A stretch of DNA of 64,000 bases from assembly GCF_001039355.2 (NCBI RefSeq), contig NW_019774014.1:159671-223670 (forward strand), written 5' to 3'. This document shows, piece after piece, positions 48,301-59,257 of the stretch; positions within the stretch are counted from its first letter, which is position 1, and each line of letters starts with the position of its first letter. The DNA is from Lingula anatina (taxonomy: Eukaryota > Brachiopoda > Lingulata > Lingulida > Lingulidae). Made by a program: the position numbers and the translations under genes. The notes below the pieces were generated by a model, which was not told the DNA's origin, made no database searches, and saw only the letters and a list, made by a program, of their open reading frames with translations.

Positions 48301-49450
48301 GCACATGGGAAGATTTAATGTTGAATCTGAAAGTCCAGGAGGTGAGTATAATTAATGGTAAAAAATAATGGCCAATTTTTGGCAGATGTTATATTCGCTA
48401 CAGTGCATTCTGTTCTGATAGCTCTGATTATTTTGTCCCCCCCCCCCCTCCTCAAAGAAAGGGAGATATTGCCACCACTAAAATAGAAGGAATGAAATTT
48501 AGTTTCCTTTCAAAGTGTTTCCTCACCTTAGTATTCATATGGTATGTGTAGAATATATACTTCATGAGATGAATGCAATTTGTACCAAATGTTCACAAGC
48601 AAGAGGTGTTCCTAAGTAAGACAAATTGAAGTCGATGTAAATCATATAAATTAGAACATGATGACAAAAGTAGTATTACATGATCATGTAGTATTTGTAG
48701 AGAAAACAGTGACATGGAGGAGTATATTTGGTAGTAGAAACGGTGAATTCTTTCAGGGTAAAACTGACTGTGCTCTACCCATGCTCTGGGCCAAGAAACA
48801 CCAGAAACCATACGATGTCTTCATGGTGTTCACTGACAGCGAGACCCTCCCCACTGACGTCCAACCCAAAGATGCACTGGCAGAGTACAGGGCTGCTGTC
48901 AAGGGGGGAGAGGAAGCAAGGTGAGTCATTGAAAATATTAACTGAGTCAGATTCTTTATAAACCTTCACACAAAAGGTATACTTTTGAGTCATGGACTTC
49001 AAAAGTCTACCTACATTGTTACACATATAAATAAGCAGCACATTTACATAAAAAATGTTTGCACACTTTTATAATGTCATATGGGAATGTTCATAGATAT
49101 TCTGCTCTAAGTCTGGCATTTATATTGCTTTTGAAGTGCTTGGGTAATCACAAAGTTAGTGCTAAATAGTTTGAGGAGTATATGATTTATTAATAAGAAA
49201 CAGCTGATTAATTAATTCTACAGAGGATTTTTGCTCGGAGTTTCAAAAGCCCATAAGTTAATGCCTGTGTGACATTTTGTGTAGGTTGGTGGTATGTGCA
49301 ATGAACAGCCAGGGGTTTACTATAGCTGACCCCAATGATGCCAGGATGCTGGATGTGGTGGGCTTTGCCCCCGATACACCAGAGAAGATCCACCAGTTTG
49401 TGCTGGATTTTAACCCGGATTTCCAGCCAGCAATGCAAGAAGATCCCTGA
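45319..49450 (+). CDS. RO60: Ro60 / TROVE domain RNA-binding protein
   Basis: Seven exons, 45319-45877, 46176-46396, 46644-46795, 47520-47703, 48087-48341, 48757-48920 and 49285-49450, join in frame to 566 residues (human 538). Residues 1 to about 370 form the TROVE ring of HEAT-like repeats that binds Y RNAs and the ends of misfolded small RNAs; recognisable blocks include [52 protein letters not shown] and [17 protein letters not shown]. The C-terminal part is a von Willebrand A domain with MIDAS motif DVSQT, then [13 protein letters not shown]-like and [11 protein letters not shown] segments and [20 protein letters not shown]. Exon 4 carries a Lys/Gly/Pro-rich insertion ([20 protein letters not shown]). 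No Y RNA gene was recognised in the window. Confidence 0.97.
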
Positions 49451-51690
49451 TGAAAACGAGGCTTGGTTGCGGAGATCAGGCTTTGAGGAACAGTTCTTCT
49501 TGTGCTGGAAGTATGGGAGTTTGCTTCAAGTTCACTATTGTGGGTATATTACCCTATATTTAGACCTGACAACCTCATTGTTTGGTCTGTTTGGTGTATT
49601 CAAGTTGCTTCTTATATTTATGTCAGAATGACAGGTTTACTGCATTTGAAATGGCAAATCTGAGATTGTGATGAAAAAAAGACCAAGAGTAATCTGTGCA
49701 TAATTTTGATGACCTTGCCTGATCCCTTTCCTCGTGTTTTAGCAATAAGAAATTTGCATGAGCTTCCCAACGTATGTCTTGACCTACTAGCTAGAAAAAA
49801 GGAAAGAAAAAGAAAGGAAAAAAGAACAAAAAAATGAAATTTATATTTTAAAACATAACAGTGAACGGTGATTTGTTTCATTCAATTTATTTGCGATTGG
49901 TGAATATGAACATGCACTGTTATGAGTAAAAAAAATCTCTATAATGAAGGCTGAATTGTTTTATTGTTATTTATATGTTTCTTTTTAACTGTTCTCAAAT
50001 CAGACTGCTTATTTATGTACACAAGTTAAGGTTTAGAAGAAATGTCCTGGCTTGGTGGATTTTGGTGCTTAGATATCAGACAGCTGTGAAAAGTTTGAAC
50101 TGTGAAAAGTTGATCATTATGAAAATCATGATACAAATTCAAGAAATGACTTTATGCAGTGGTATCTACTTCATGGGAATTTTGATACTATTTTATGGTG
50201 AATATGCTGTGGCCATTTGACTGCCAGACATAGCACATGGTTTAATAGATCTAATCACTTAACCTTTTTATATATCTGTTAATTTTCATTTGCATTCTTT
50301 GTACATACATGTCTGTTTGTATGCAGAAGTACTTCTGGTTGAAGTACTGGGTATTAATGGCAATACATTTCCTGGAGTTAATTGACCATAATTATTGAAG
50401 CTCTGCTTTATTGAGAGTATTGAAAAGTAAAAGACTTGTCTTGCAAGGATGAGAACTAGACACTGCTCAAACCTTACCCATGTTCATCCACAAAATGGTA
50501 CATCTTCAATACTCCCTTCGAGTCTGATTTGTATTTTAACAGTGATGGTAGAACGTATACGTCCTTTAGCATTCCTATTTTCATTTTCATGACCTGTGAT
50601 GCAGTAAAGCAGTGTGCTTATTGAAGATTGTATCTTCTACTGACATTTTGAAAACCCAAGGTCATTTCTGCCGCGGGTTCTGTTATATACAGGCCTTGTG
50701 ACAGGAAAGTGTAAATAGGAGTGCTAGAGTACAACTGTTAGCACTTCACTGGTCATCAGGTTGTCAGATTTTTTTTTTCTTCTGAAAACCACTGTACAGC
50801 ACGGTCATACTGGCAACCATGTATATCAACATGTCAAAAAAATTGTTGTTCTGAAGTCATTTGCTTTATTTTGATATGCTTTTTTTTAAGTTTATAGAAT
50901 TACAAATGTGGGATATTAAAGAAGTTCCAATGCTGGACCAACCAAAAAATTGCAATAATTCCAGAAATTAGCCTCATTTTGAAGAATGAGACGATTTCTC
51001 AACTCTCCTCATTCATTTCATGTCATCAGTTATAAGTTTAATTGTCGGGTTTAATTTTCATAAAAGAAGAATGAAAGAAGCGTGTGACTTTCTTTTCGTG
51101 TTTTTTTTTTTTTTTTTTTCTGAGTCTGTACAAAACAAGACCAGAATTGAGACAGTTACTTGTACTCAAAACAATTGGGAATCTTATGTGTTAGCTTAAC
51201 AATCTTTGAATCATATCTAAACCATGCTGATGAATATATTTATGCTCAGAATCAAGATGTGAAAATAAATATAACTTTCTTTTTTGAAAGAACGATCAAT
51301 ACATTTATATTAGAAATTGTTTTCTAGTTAGGATCTTCTTGTTTAATATATATATGATAAAGTATCCACAACAGATTACTACATTGCAGTTTCAGAACAT
51401 TACCCTCTTATTAAAATCTAACTTTTTCTGCAGAAGGGTCTTGAATGTGCATCAAGCACAATGTCACAAATTATTTTACAAAATTTTACAATATCTTAGA
51501 GATTTTTCATCATTCAGAGTGACTAGCTTTGTTAACACGAGTCTTAGGTGTCACATTAAACTGTAGTAATACCTTTACTTAGGGTTGTCTTTTATTGGTG
51601 CTGTGATGCTATCTACCTGCTTTTTGGAACTATTACAATAGTCATACTTTGTTTTAGAATAAATGCTATGACTGAAAGGTGTTGTTCTTT
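49451..51690 (+). other. Probable RO60 3' UTR / flank
   Basis: About 2.2 kb without a coding exon, AT-rich with poly-T runs. The best terminal signal is AATAAA at 51658-51663; earlier AATAAA-like signals occur (near 51264), so several ends are possible. Confidence 0.35.
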
Positions 51691-51695
51691 TTATT
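51658..51695. terminator. Convergent polyadenylation signals, RO60 (+) and CACYBP (-)
   Basis: AATAAA at 51658-51663 reads forward and TTTATT at 51690-51695 gives AATAAA on the minus strand. If both are used, the two mRNAs overlap at their 3' ends by a few tens of bases. Confidence 0.4.
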
Positions 51696-51727
51696 CTTTA
51701 TCATATTTTTCATAAGTAACTTACAAT

Positions 51728-52035
51728 AATCCTTCCACTGCAACATCAAATGAAAGTTCCTATCAAGATGTGCATTAATCACAAAACTGCTCCCCCACCC
51801 CCCACCCCACCCCTCTCGACAAAAAAAACGAAAGTCAAAGGCAAATGATGAACAACTCAAATTTGCAACTTCCATGGCAACAGCAAATGAAAGTTCCTGT
51901 CTAGGTATGCATTTATCTTAAAACTGCCCCCTCCCCCTCTCCCCCTCCGAAAAAAAAGAGGAATCTTTAGGATCAAGAATTTCTTGTACATCAAATGGCA
52001 CAGGCAAACAATGAACAACTCAAATTTGCAACTTT
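51728..52035. repeat. Imperfect 150-bp tandem duplication in the CACYBP 3' UTR
   Basis: Two copies, about 51728-51870 and 51871-52035. Both share GCAAATGAAAGTTCCT-like starts, a C-rich tract of 20-30 bp followed by an A-run, and an end with GAACAACTCAAATTTGCAAC. It lies just downstream of the CACYBP stop codon on the minus strand. Confidence 0.75.
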
Positions 52036-52050
52036 TTTCCTTCCTCCCAA

Positions 52051-54661
52051 TCACATGTTCATTGCACTCTGTTTGGTTTGTGATTCTGTCCATGCCTTGG
52101 CTATTGTCCGCTTCATCTCGTCATCCCCGTCCTCGTACATTTGTTTCATCATCTGCATCAGACCCTCGCCAGGATCCTTATCATCTAGTTTTGGCCTGAG
52201 ATAAAACATGATTTCAAGGTTTTAAAATATCCTCTACTCACATAATTTCTAACTGTAAGCCCCATCAAGATAAGTGGGAAAATAAAAATAAGCTGCTCTT
52301 TGTGAATTTACAGCAATTGTGGCAAACCAACAGGACAATTACTTTCCAAACATTGTCAATGGTTATTATTGATAATTATGTCGATAAAAACAAAACTTAA
52401 ATTTAAAAAAATTCCTGATACAAACTGTCTACATAAGGTGTGTTTGACAGGGTTTTTATTGTTCTTAATTTCTAAATTGAGAAAGATAAGTAGCTTTGCA
52501 GGATATCCATACAGAAAAATGAAATTTCACAAACAGGACATTTTCAAACAGGGTATATACCTTTTAAATTAGTAGTAATGTTGCCTCCTGTAAGACAAAA
52601 TCAAAATTGATATTAATAAGCAATTTTTATATTAGAAATTTTTGCTCACTTTTTCTTCTCCTTAATCTTGTTTTCTGTCTCTGTGACATAGGCCCATGTT
52701 TTCTTTTGTTCTTTCTTCTTCAACATTACCAAAACCATGTCTGTCTTCACCTGCAGGCAAGGTAGAAAATGGCTTCATAATGCACAGAAGTTCCAGCAAA
52801 ATTAATAATAATAATAATTATTATTATTATATAGTTAAGATATGACTATCACTAAATAAATATCTCCAATGAAGCTACACGTAACCAGGGTGTGGAATGC
52901 TGTTATATATCCCATAATACAAAGGCTCATGACAAGCACTCTAGTTCTTACTTTATGATAACTCTCTGTAGGAATTATGTCATCAAACAAGTGTCGGATT
53001 TCCAGAAGGTAGTCCTTGCCTTCCAAGTCTTGTATTCTTAATTTCATAGACCTGAAATGAAAAATAAATGTGCATTAGTTGCACAGATATAAAATCATAG
53101 CAAATAGCCCTCATGATGACTAGTTCATCACAGAAATGTAGCATGATGTAAATTCAATCTAAAATGCACTAGTACAATAATATAAATGCAGACAGTCCAC
53201 TTGTGCAAAAAAAAAAAAAAAAAAAATTGACAGCAAGTTGACTACAGAACACAAATTACCTCTCTGTAAAGGATGATGTCACATTTTCTGCTGGGTTTTT
53301 CTGGACACCATTTGATGTGACATAAATCTTCATAAACTTATCAGACTGGTCCCAGCCTATGGAAAGAAAGTTTTCACACAAAATCATTATTCTACACTGT
53401 ATCACTAAAAGAGCTGGCACTATTTCTTAAATGACAGGAGCCTTAAATTTTCGAACAAAATTATTCAAACAGAATCAAATGAAATGAGGAAATGTCATTG
53501 GGGAAAATACTGCTACCAGTAACAATACTGTCTGCACCACAGCTTCCATCATTTGTTCTCTATATATCTAGCTATTAATCCACCAAATCATGTATACTCA
53601 TGCAACAACTTTTTACTCAAATCTAAGTTATAACAGCTGTAGTTATAGTTTATAAAGACTGAGAAATGTGACAATTCATAACAGACTGTTTAACTCATTA
53701 ATTCCCTTAAGCTTACAACTTGCAGCCATATGGCATTTCTACAGTGAATCTATCTTCTTTTCTCCTACCATATGTAGTGATATCTACAGTACATCTTGTC
53801 TTTGGCACTGGCACACTTCCCAGCTTCACTCCTAAACTCTGGGCTCCATTTGCCTGTGACGCTTGGCTCTGCAATACTCTGTCTCTTTCCGTTTCTAAAC
53901 TTTTTATGCTTGTTGCTAAAATGTCTTTCACTCTTTGTCTTGTAGCATGGTTTTGTAATTGGAGAAGTTCATCTATGTCTACCTGAAGCTGGGAAAAGAT
54001 TACAAAGTATAACTACTAACAGAACCCATTTTAGGTAAATTGTGACTAATACTAGCTGTTGGTTACTGGTACAAAGTGTAAATGTTCTTTATCTGATAAA
54101 AGACTGACGTTATAAAACCAACGTGGTTTATGACAGTGAAAACTGTAAGGGGTACAAATCATCAGTCAGATGCACTCTTATTGGCATTTTTATACTATTA
54201 GTAAAATGCAGGAATGATTTACTAAGTTGTGAAGCTCCCTTTTATAAAATCTCTAATCTTCATGAGTTGCACACCAAAGAAAGGCCAAATAATTTTGCTA
54301 TTAATGTAAATTCATATCATTTATATAATATACAAAATTAAATTGCTTAGGCTCCCCAAAAAATCTACTTAATACAGTTGATGAAAAGAGGTGGGTCTAG
54401 GTGGGTGTAACTCACCTAAAGTGAAAGTAAATAATGCAGATTGAAACAAAAAAAAAACTAGACCGAACTAACAACTGCAGATTACAATTACTAGAGGTGA
54501 TGCCAAAATTGCAATACCACGTATGCTATTACTTCAAATCACGTGTCAGCGCAAAGCCACAAAGTTTGCCTTCCATTATGTTTTGCCAGTCAACAGAGGC
54601 AGCCGAGGCCTGGCCAATGCACCGATTTGTAATTTGTAGTACATACCTCGGCAGCTGTCAT
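52051..54661 (-). CDS. CACYBP: Calcyclin-binding protein / Siah-interacting protein (CACYBP/SIP)
   Basis: Six minus-strand exons, 54647-54661, 53769-53982, 53260-53356, 52952-53051, 52650-52750 and 52051-52195, join in frame to 223 residues (human 228). The start codon sits in a 15-nt first coding exon (MTAAE). Domains in order: an N-terminal helical dimerisation region ([19 protein letters not shown]), a CS domain ([20 protein letters not shown] to [13 protein letters not shown]), and the SGS region with [20 protein letters not shown] and [16 protein letters not shown]. The protein bridges Siah-1 and Skp1 in beta-catenin degradation and binds S100A6; it also acts in chaperone-related processes. 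Head-to-head with SURF6. Confidence 0.97.
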
Positions 54662-55567
54662 TTTAGCTTGCTAGGACCAAATGGATACAAACCACTGTAA
54701 CCAAAGTACAGAAAAGAGTTGTATGTGAACAAATATTTGACACCCAAGTGGTCAAACGACTTTTCTAAATAAAAACAAAGCACGTAAAATTTCTCTGAAA
54801 GTTCTGGAAATAGAACACATGGGTTTTAAACTGACGTTGGTATTAGGCATGAGATTAGTTTTTAAATATAAATTTAATCAATATTTTAGGTTTGCTAGCT
54901 GTAAACGCAGCAAAACTCCATATATTATCAATGTTTCATGAAATATGAATATAATTTTCTGTTTTTGCTTGTGAAACCATTACATAGTCATTTAAACAAG
55001 TTTTAGTAACTAAACAATAAAAAAGTGTGTAACTTTACTAGAGGTAGACTTCCTGTAAAACACTTCCGGTGTGCGCAAGTATTAGCACGTGTATGAAGAC
55101 CAGCTCGTGTTTCTTGGTTATTATTTGATGAATTGAGAGGCCACTGAATTCATAAACGTGGGCTTATAACTTTGAAAAATAAGAGGGATTAATACTGAAA
55201 TATATGTGAGGATAAGCCAAGCCAGACTAAGGAAAGTAAGCAACACATTACAAACTTGTCTCCTTTCGTCTCCACTCCAGTATGGTTTTTGATGCACTGC
55301 TTACATGTATCTTCATTTCTTACCTTGTCTAAATTTTAAAAGTTATTAAAACAGGAACATATAGGTGCGCTTTTTGATGGTGAATTGGTTGGTAACATCA
55401 ATTGATTGTCATTAAAATCACTGTAACTTGGTAACAGATTGTTGCAATTACTGTTATTTTTCTTAATCTGTTTTATCTTTTTATTTTCTTTGTAGGTTTT
55501 ACGATGTCATCACTGTCTCCAGCTCATTGTGTTTACAATTAAACCCATTGTTTGTTAACTAGCAAAC
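54662..55567. promoter_or_regulatory. Bidirectional promoter between CACYBP and SURF6
   Basis: Start codons are 907 bp apart on opposite strands. ACTTCCGG (ETS-type) at 55062-55069 is followed by TGCGCA (NRF1 half-type) at 55072-55077 and CACGTG near 55087, a combination usual in housekeeping promoters. The SURF6 5' UTR seems spliced: an acceptor (TTTGTAG) ends at 55495 and a donor-like GTAAGC lies near 55235. Motif use is inferred. Confidence 0.45.
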
Positions 55568-58011
55568 ATGGAGGAGCAGGACCAAGCACTTGTTGACCAG
55601 GTGGAGAAGGATAATGAATTCATCAAGCATATGTTGGATCTTATTCCTCCCAGTGTCTATTTTGACAAAGACACTAAAGCAAAGTTGATCCATGAAAAGA
55701 AAAAACAAATTCAAGGATTAATTCAAGGTACTGTATATAAATATTTTGAAGGAAAACTGCTACATTAAATTCCTTACATAATAAAATTCCCTGGATTCAG
55801 TTCTCCAGCTGTTTGAAATTGTTTTATTGTTTAGTTGAATAACATATTTCACTATTTATCAACTATTTTTAATTGTATAACACAAGATATATGTCTGGAA
55901 AAAGCATAAAGCAAATAGAATAATCCTGATCATGGGCTCTTGCTTATTGCATGGTATTTATATTGAGAAAGAAAATGGAATAGCAATTCAAAATCTCCCC
56001 ATTATAGATTACAAAGTTCATGTTTTTGAGTGTCTGTAATAAGAATTATACTTTGTGAACAACTTTGAAAATGAAGAAAGATATTTCATTATTTTGCAGG
56101 CTCAAAGCAGAATTTAAAAAGGGACAATAGAGATTTAACTGAAAAAGCTCTTCTAAAGAGAGCAAAATTTGATCCTCAACAGAACTTGCCTGTCACGCAA
56201 ATACAAGAGCCAACAAAAGATGATGAAGAGGAAAGTGAGGAGGAAATAGAAGAAAATAAAAAGGATGAGAAAAAGAAAAAGAAGCTGAAATCTAAAACTT
56301 CAGACAGATTGGAAGATGGAAATTGTAAGTGTAGAAAATTTAAATGTTGCCACCTGGTTGGCAGTAAAGGTAACAGGAAGTAGCATATACAATGTATTTT
56401 TCAATTTTGCAGTGTTGTTTATGATTCTCTCTGGTGAATTTTCCAGTTCAGTCTTTTAAAATGATTCATACAAATAACTTAGTTAATTTATGTTGCATGA
56501 ATTATATTAATTACCTTTGTACAGTATTTTGTTGGTGTACAGTAATTTAAAGGTTATATTGATTTATTATAGACACAAAAATCAAGAACAAACAGAAGAG
56601 TAAAAGGCGGAAGAGGCAAGATTCAATATCTAAAGATCCCAACCTGAAGAGTTCTGTCAGCAATTTGGAAGAACTACGTGAAAAACTGAAGAGCAGAATT
56701 GAAGAGTTAAAAAGTGAGTCAGATTGTCAATTAAGCCCGAGTTCTCATAACTATATCGTACTAGCAGGATTAAACTATCTCAGCAGGGATTCTTACTTTG
56801 GCGCAGTCAATGTAATCAGCTCAGTTGTCCAACACACCCTCTTGCAACAAAATCATGAACAACATCATGGACCACCAAGTTTTCCCAACTTTGCCCAAGC
56901 ACTTTAAGTTACAAGGGGGCGGGCCAGACATTTAAGCTGCTTAAACCGAATTAAAGTTAGCGAGAATCCCCAAATGAGTTAGATTGAACACTCCTTAAAG
57001 CACATTCAGAATAAATTTATCTGGGAAAGTGTCTAACATCACAGGATGGCAAGACGGCCTGTTTTTAACACAAGATTTTGAGCTCTAAGGTTTAGCATGT
57101 GGTCTATGTCTACTGATATTGTTCACTTTTTGTTCAAGTTGTACTAGGAATGAGACCTAGGCTGTACATGGCAACATCATGATCACAGTACAATAAAAAA
57201 CACAAATTTTGTTTAGTGTATGAATAAAGTCCATGTATCTATTTGAGTTTTATTTTTTAAAATCGTGTTGTAAATGTAGAATTTTGTGTCGCAGAAAGTT
57301 TTATTGCCATTTCTGATGGGTAAATTAAGTAATTCTCTTTTCACAGACAAAAGACAGAAAAACATGACTGTCGATGAGATCCAAGAAAAGAAAAGACTGA
57401 AGAGAAAGGAGAGCAAGCTCAAGTTAAAGATAAGAAAGAAAACCGAAAAGCAGAACAAGAATAAAGGTGTAACTGGCAATGGGAGTGTGGATGCAGTTTA
57501 TAATGGGGCACTGCCTGCAGGTCCCAACAAAAACACTAAAGCTGCCAAACCAGTTTTTAATAAAGAAGGCAAGATGGTTTTTAGTAGGTTTGACTTTACA
57601 GAAGGCACGAGTAAAGAGAGTAAAAAAAGTAACAAATTTGCTGGAAAAGACTACAAAAAGTTATTGCAAAAGGTTGAAAAACAAAAGGAACATGTTGACA
57701 GGTTAAAAGTGTCAGATAAAGAAAAGGCCAAACAGGTTCAGGAAAAAATAACATGGACGTCTGCATTACAAAGGGCAGAAGGAATAAAAGTTAAGGACAA
57801 CCCAGAAATGTTAAAGAAGGCAGCAAAGAGGAAAGACAAAAAGAAACAGATTGCTAAAAAACACTGGACCGAAAGAGAAGAAAAGTTGAAGGATAAAATG
57901 GAGGAAAGGCAAAAGAAACGACAGAAAAACATTAAAGCTAAAAAACAAGCTAAGATAGACAAAAAGATTAAGAGTGCAAAGAAGAGAGGCAGGATAATAC
58001 CTGGTTTCTAA
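55568..58011 (+). CDS. SURF6: Surfeit locus protein 6 (SURF6/Rrp14), nucleolar ribosome biogenesis factor
   Basis: Four coding exons, 55568-55727, 56100-56324, 56573-56713 and 57347-58011, all joined at phase 1, give 396 residues (human 361; Rrp14 in yeast). The N-terminal part begins MEEQDQALVDQVEKDNEFIK and contains LDLIPPSVYF. A highly charged acidic/lysine middle follows. The C-terminal SURF6 domain includes PVFNKEGKMVFSRFDF, KDYKKLLQKVEKQKEH, WTSALQRAEGIKVKDNPEML and the final lysine-rich helix to RGRIIPGF. The composition, with many KKK/RKR stretches, matches a nucleolar nucleic-acid-binding protein involved in pre-rRNA processing. Only the last exon is long. Candidate polyadenylation signal AATAAA at 58219-58224. 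Confidence 0.96.
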
Positions 58012-59257
58012 AAAAGTCATTTTTAATTGGCCTGCCTTCACAAAAAGGCAGTGTGCCAGACTTCCTAGAACACCATTTTTACAGGTTTTTTAGGGAATAG
58101 AAGACTACAGTATATTGCCACAGTAGAGAGAATTTCATTGTTACATTATAGATTAAAAAAACTATTTCCATTACAAACAAAAAATTGTCAACATTATGAA
58201 GTTATTTTATGTGAAGAAAATAAATGTAAAACGCGATTTGTGGAGCTGGACCACAATATCTCCAGTTGAAGAACTTGAGGTCCGACTGTTTTCCAAAACC
58301 TCTTTCCATTGAAAGTCTGTCCTGGTCATGTCTGCAGTGGGGTTGGGATTGTGGGCCTTATAAGTAAAATTTTACAAAGAACCTAAAGGCCTCTTCATTT
58401 AATGGATACTTTACCCAATATTTTGGGGTAAGTTGCAATTGTCTTGATAAAGCTTTGTACGCTTCATGGTAACAGTAGCTTAATGAAGAACTTGACTACA
58501 AGTTACTGTGGACCTGCTGTTTGTAAAATGCCATCACCCAATAAATATGCACAGTTAGAAGTTAAGTACTGTTAACCCTAACAGTAGCTCAGGATATTTT
58601 GTTAAATAGACCCAGGATTTTGATGATTTTATAATTCTAAATTATAGAATAAAGGTGATATTCATTTACAAACATATCATGGCACTAGTTATTTGGCCTT
58701 CAGAACTTCATTTGGGAGGAAAATGTATAATTTTACCATCTTGAAATAAAGTCTGGTCAGTCGTAACTTTTTGTCATTTCAAACTCCCATATTTGAAAAT
58801 TGAATTTACTATTGGCTGGAAGTCCTTCAAAGTTACCAATGTATAATTGTGCCTTTTTTTGTAAGAATGAATTCTGAAGATGAACAAATAAAAAATGGAT
58901 AAGCTATAATCATAATAATTTCACTGTCTGTTTATTGAGAAAAAAAAAAAAAAAACTGATCCAGAGATCTTTAAATTAATGTGACAAGCAACTGATGCTT
59001 TTCTTTCTTCAATCAAAAGGCACATTTCCCACTGTGAGATAGCCCAAATGAATAGGCAAAATACATGCACTGTAACAAGTACATTTACCATATTGCTGTA
59101 AAGTTGACTTTTTAATAAGATTACAATGTTTTTATGAACCAGGTTACTAACGATTCATTACACATAGGCATTGTTTACCAATTGCTACTAGCAATATGCC
59201 TGTAAATAAAACTGATAGTCAATATAAATGTGAAATGAAAATGTTGGCAACACTCTA
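58012..59257. other. Convergent 3' regions of SURF6 and the DDC-like gene
   Basis: No coding exon. AATAAA at 58219-58224 would end SURF6; TTTATT at 58931-58936 (minus-strand AATAAA) would end the decarboxylase gene. An A-run follows at 58941-58955. Confidence 0.4.
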
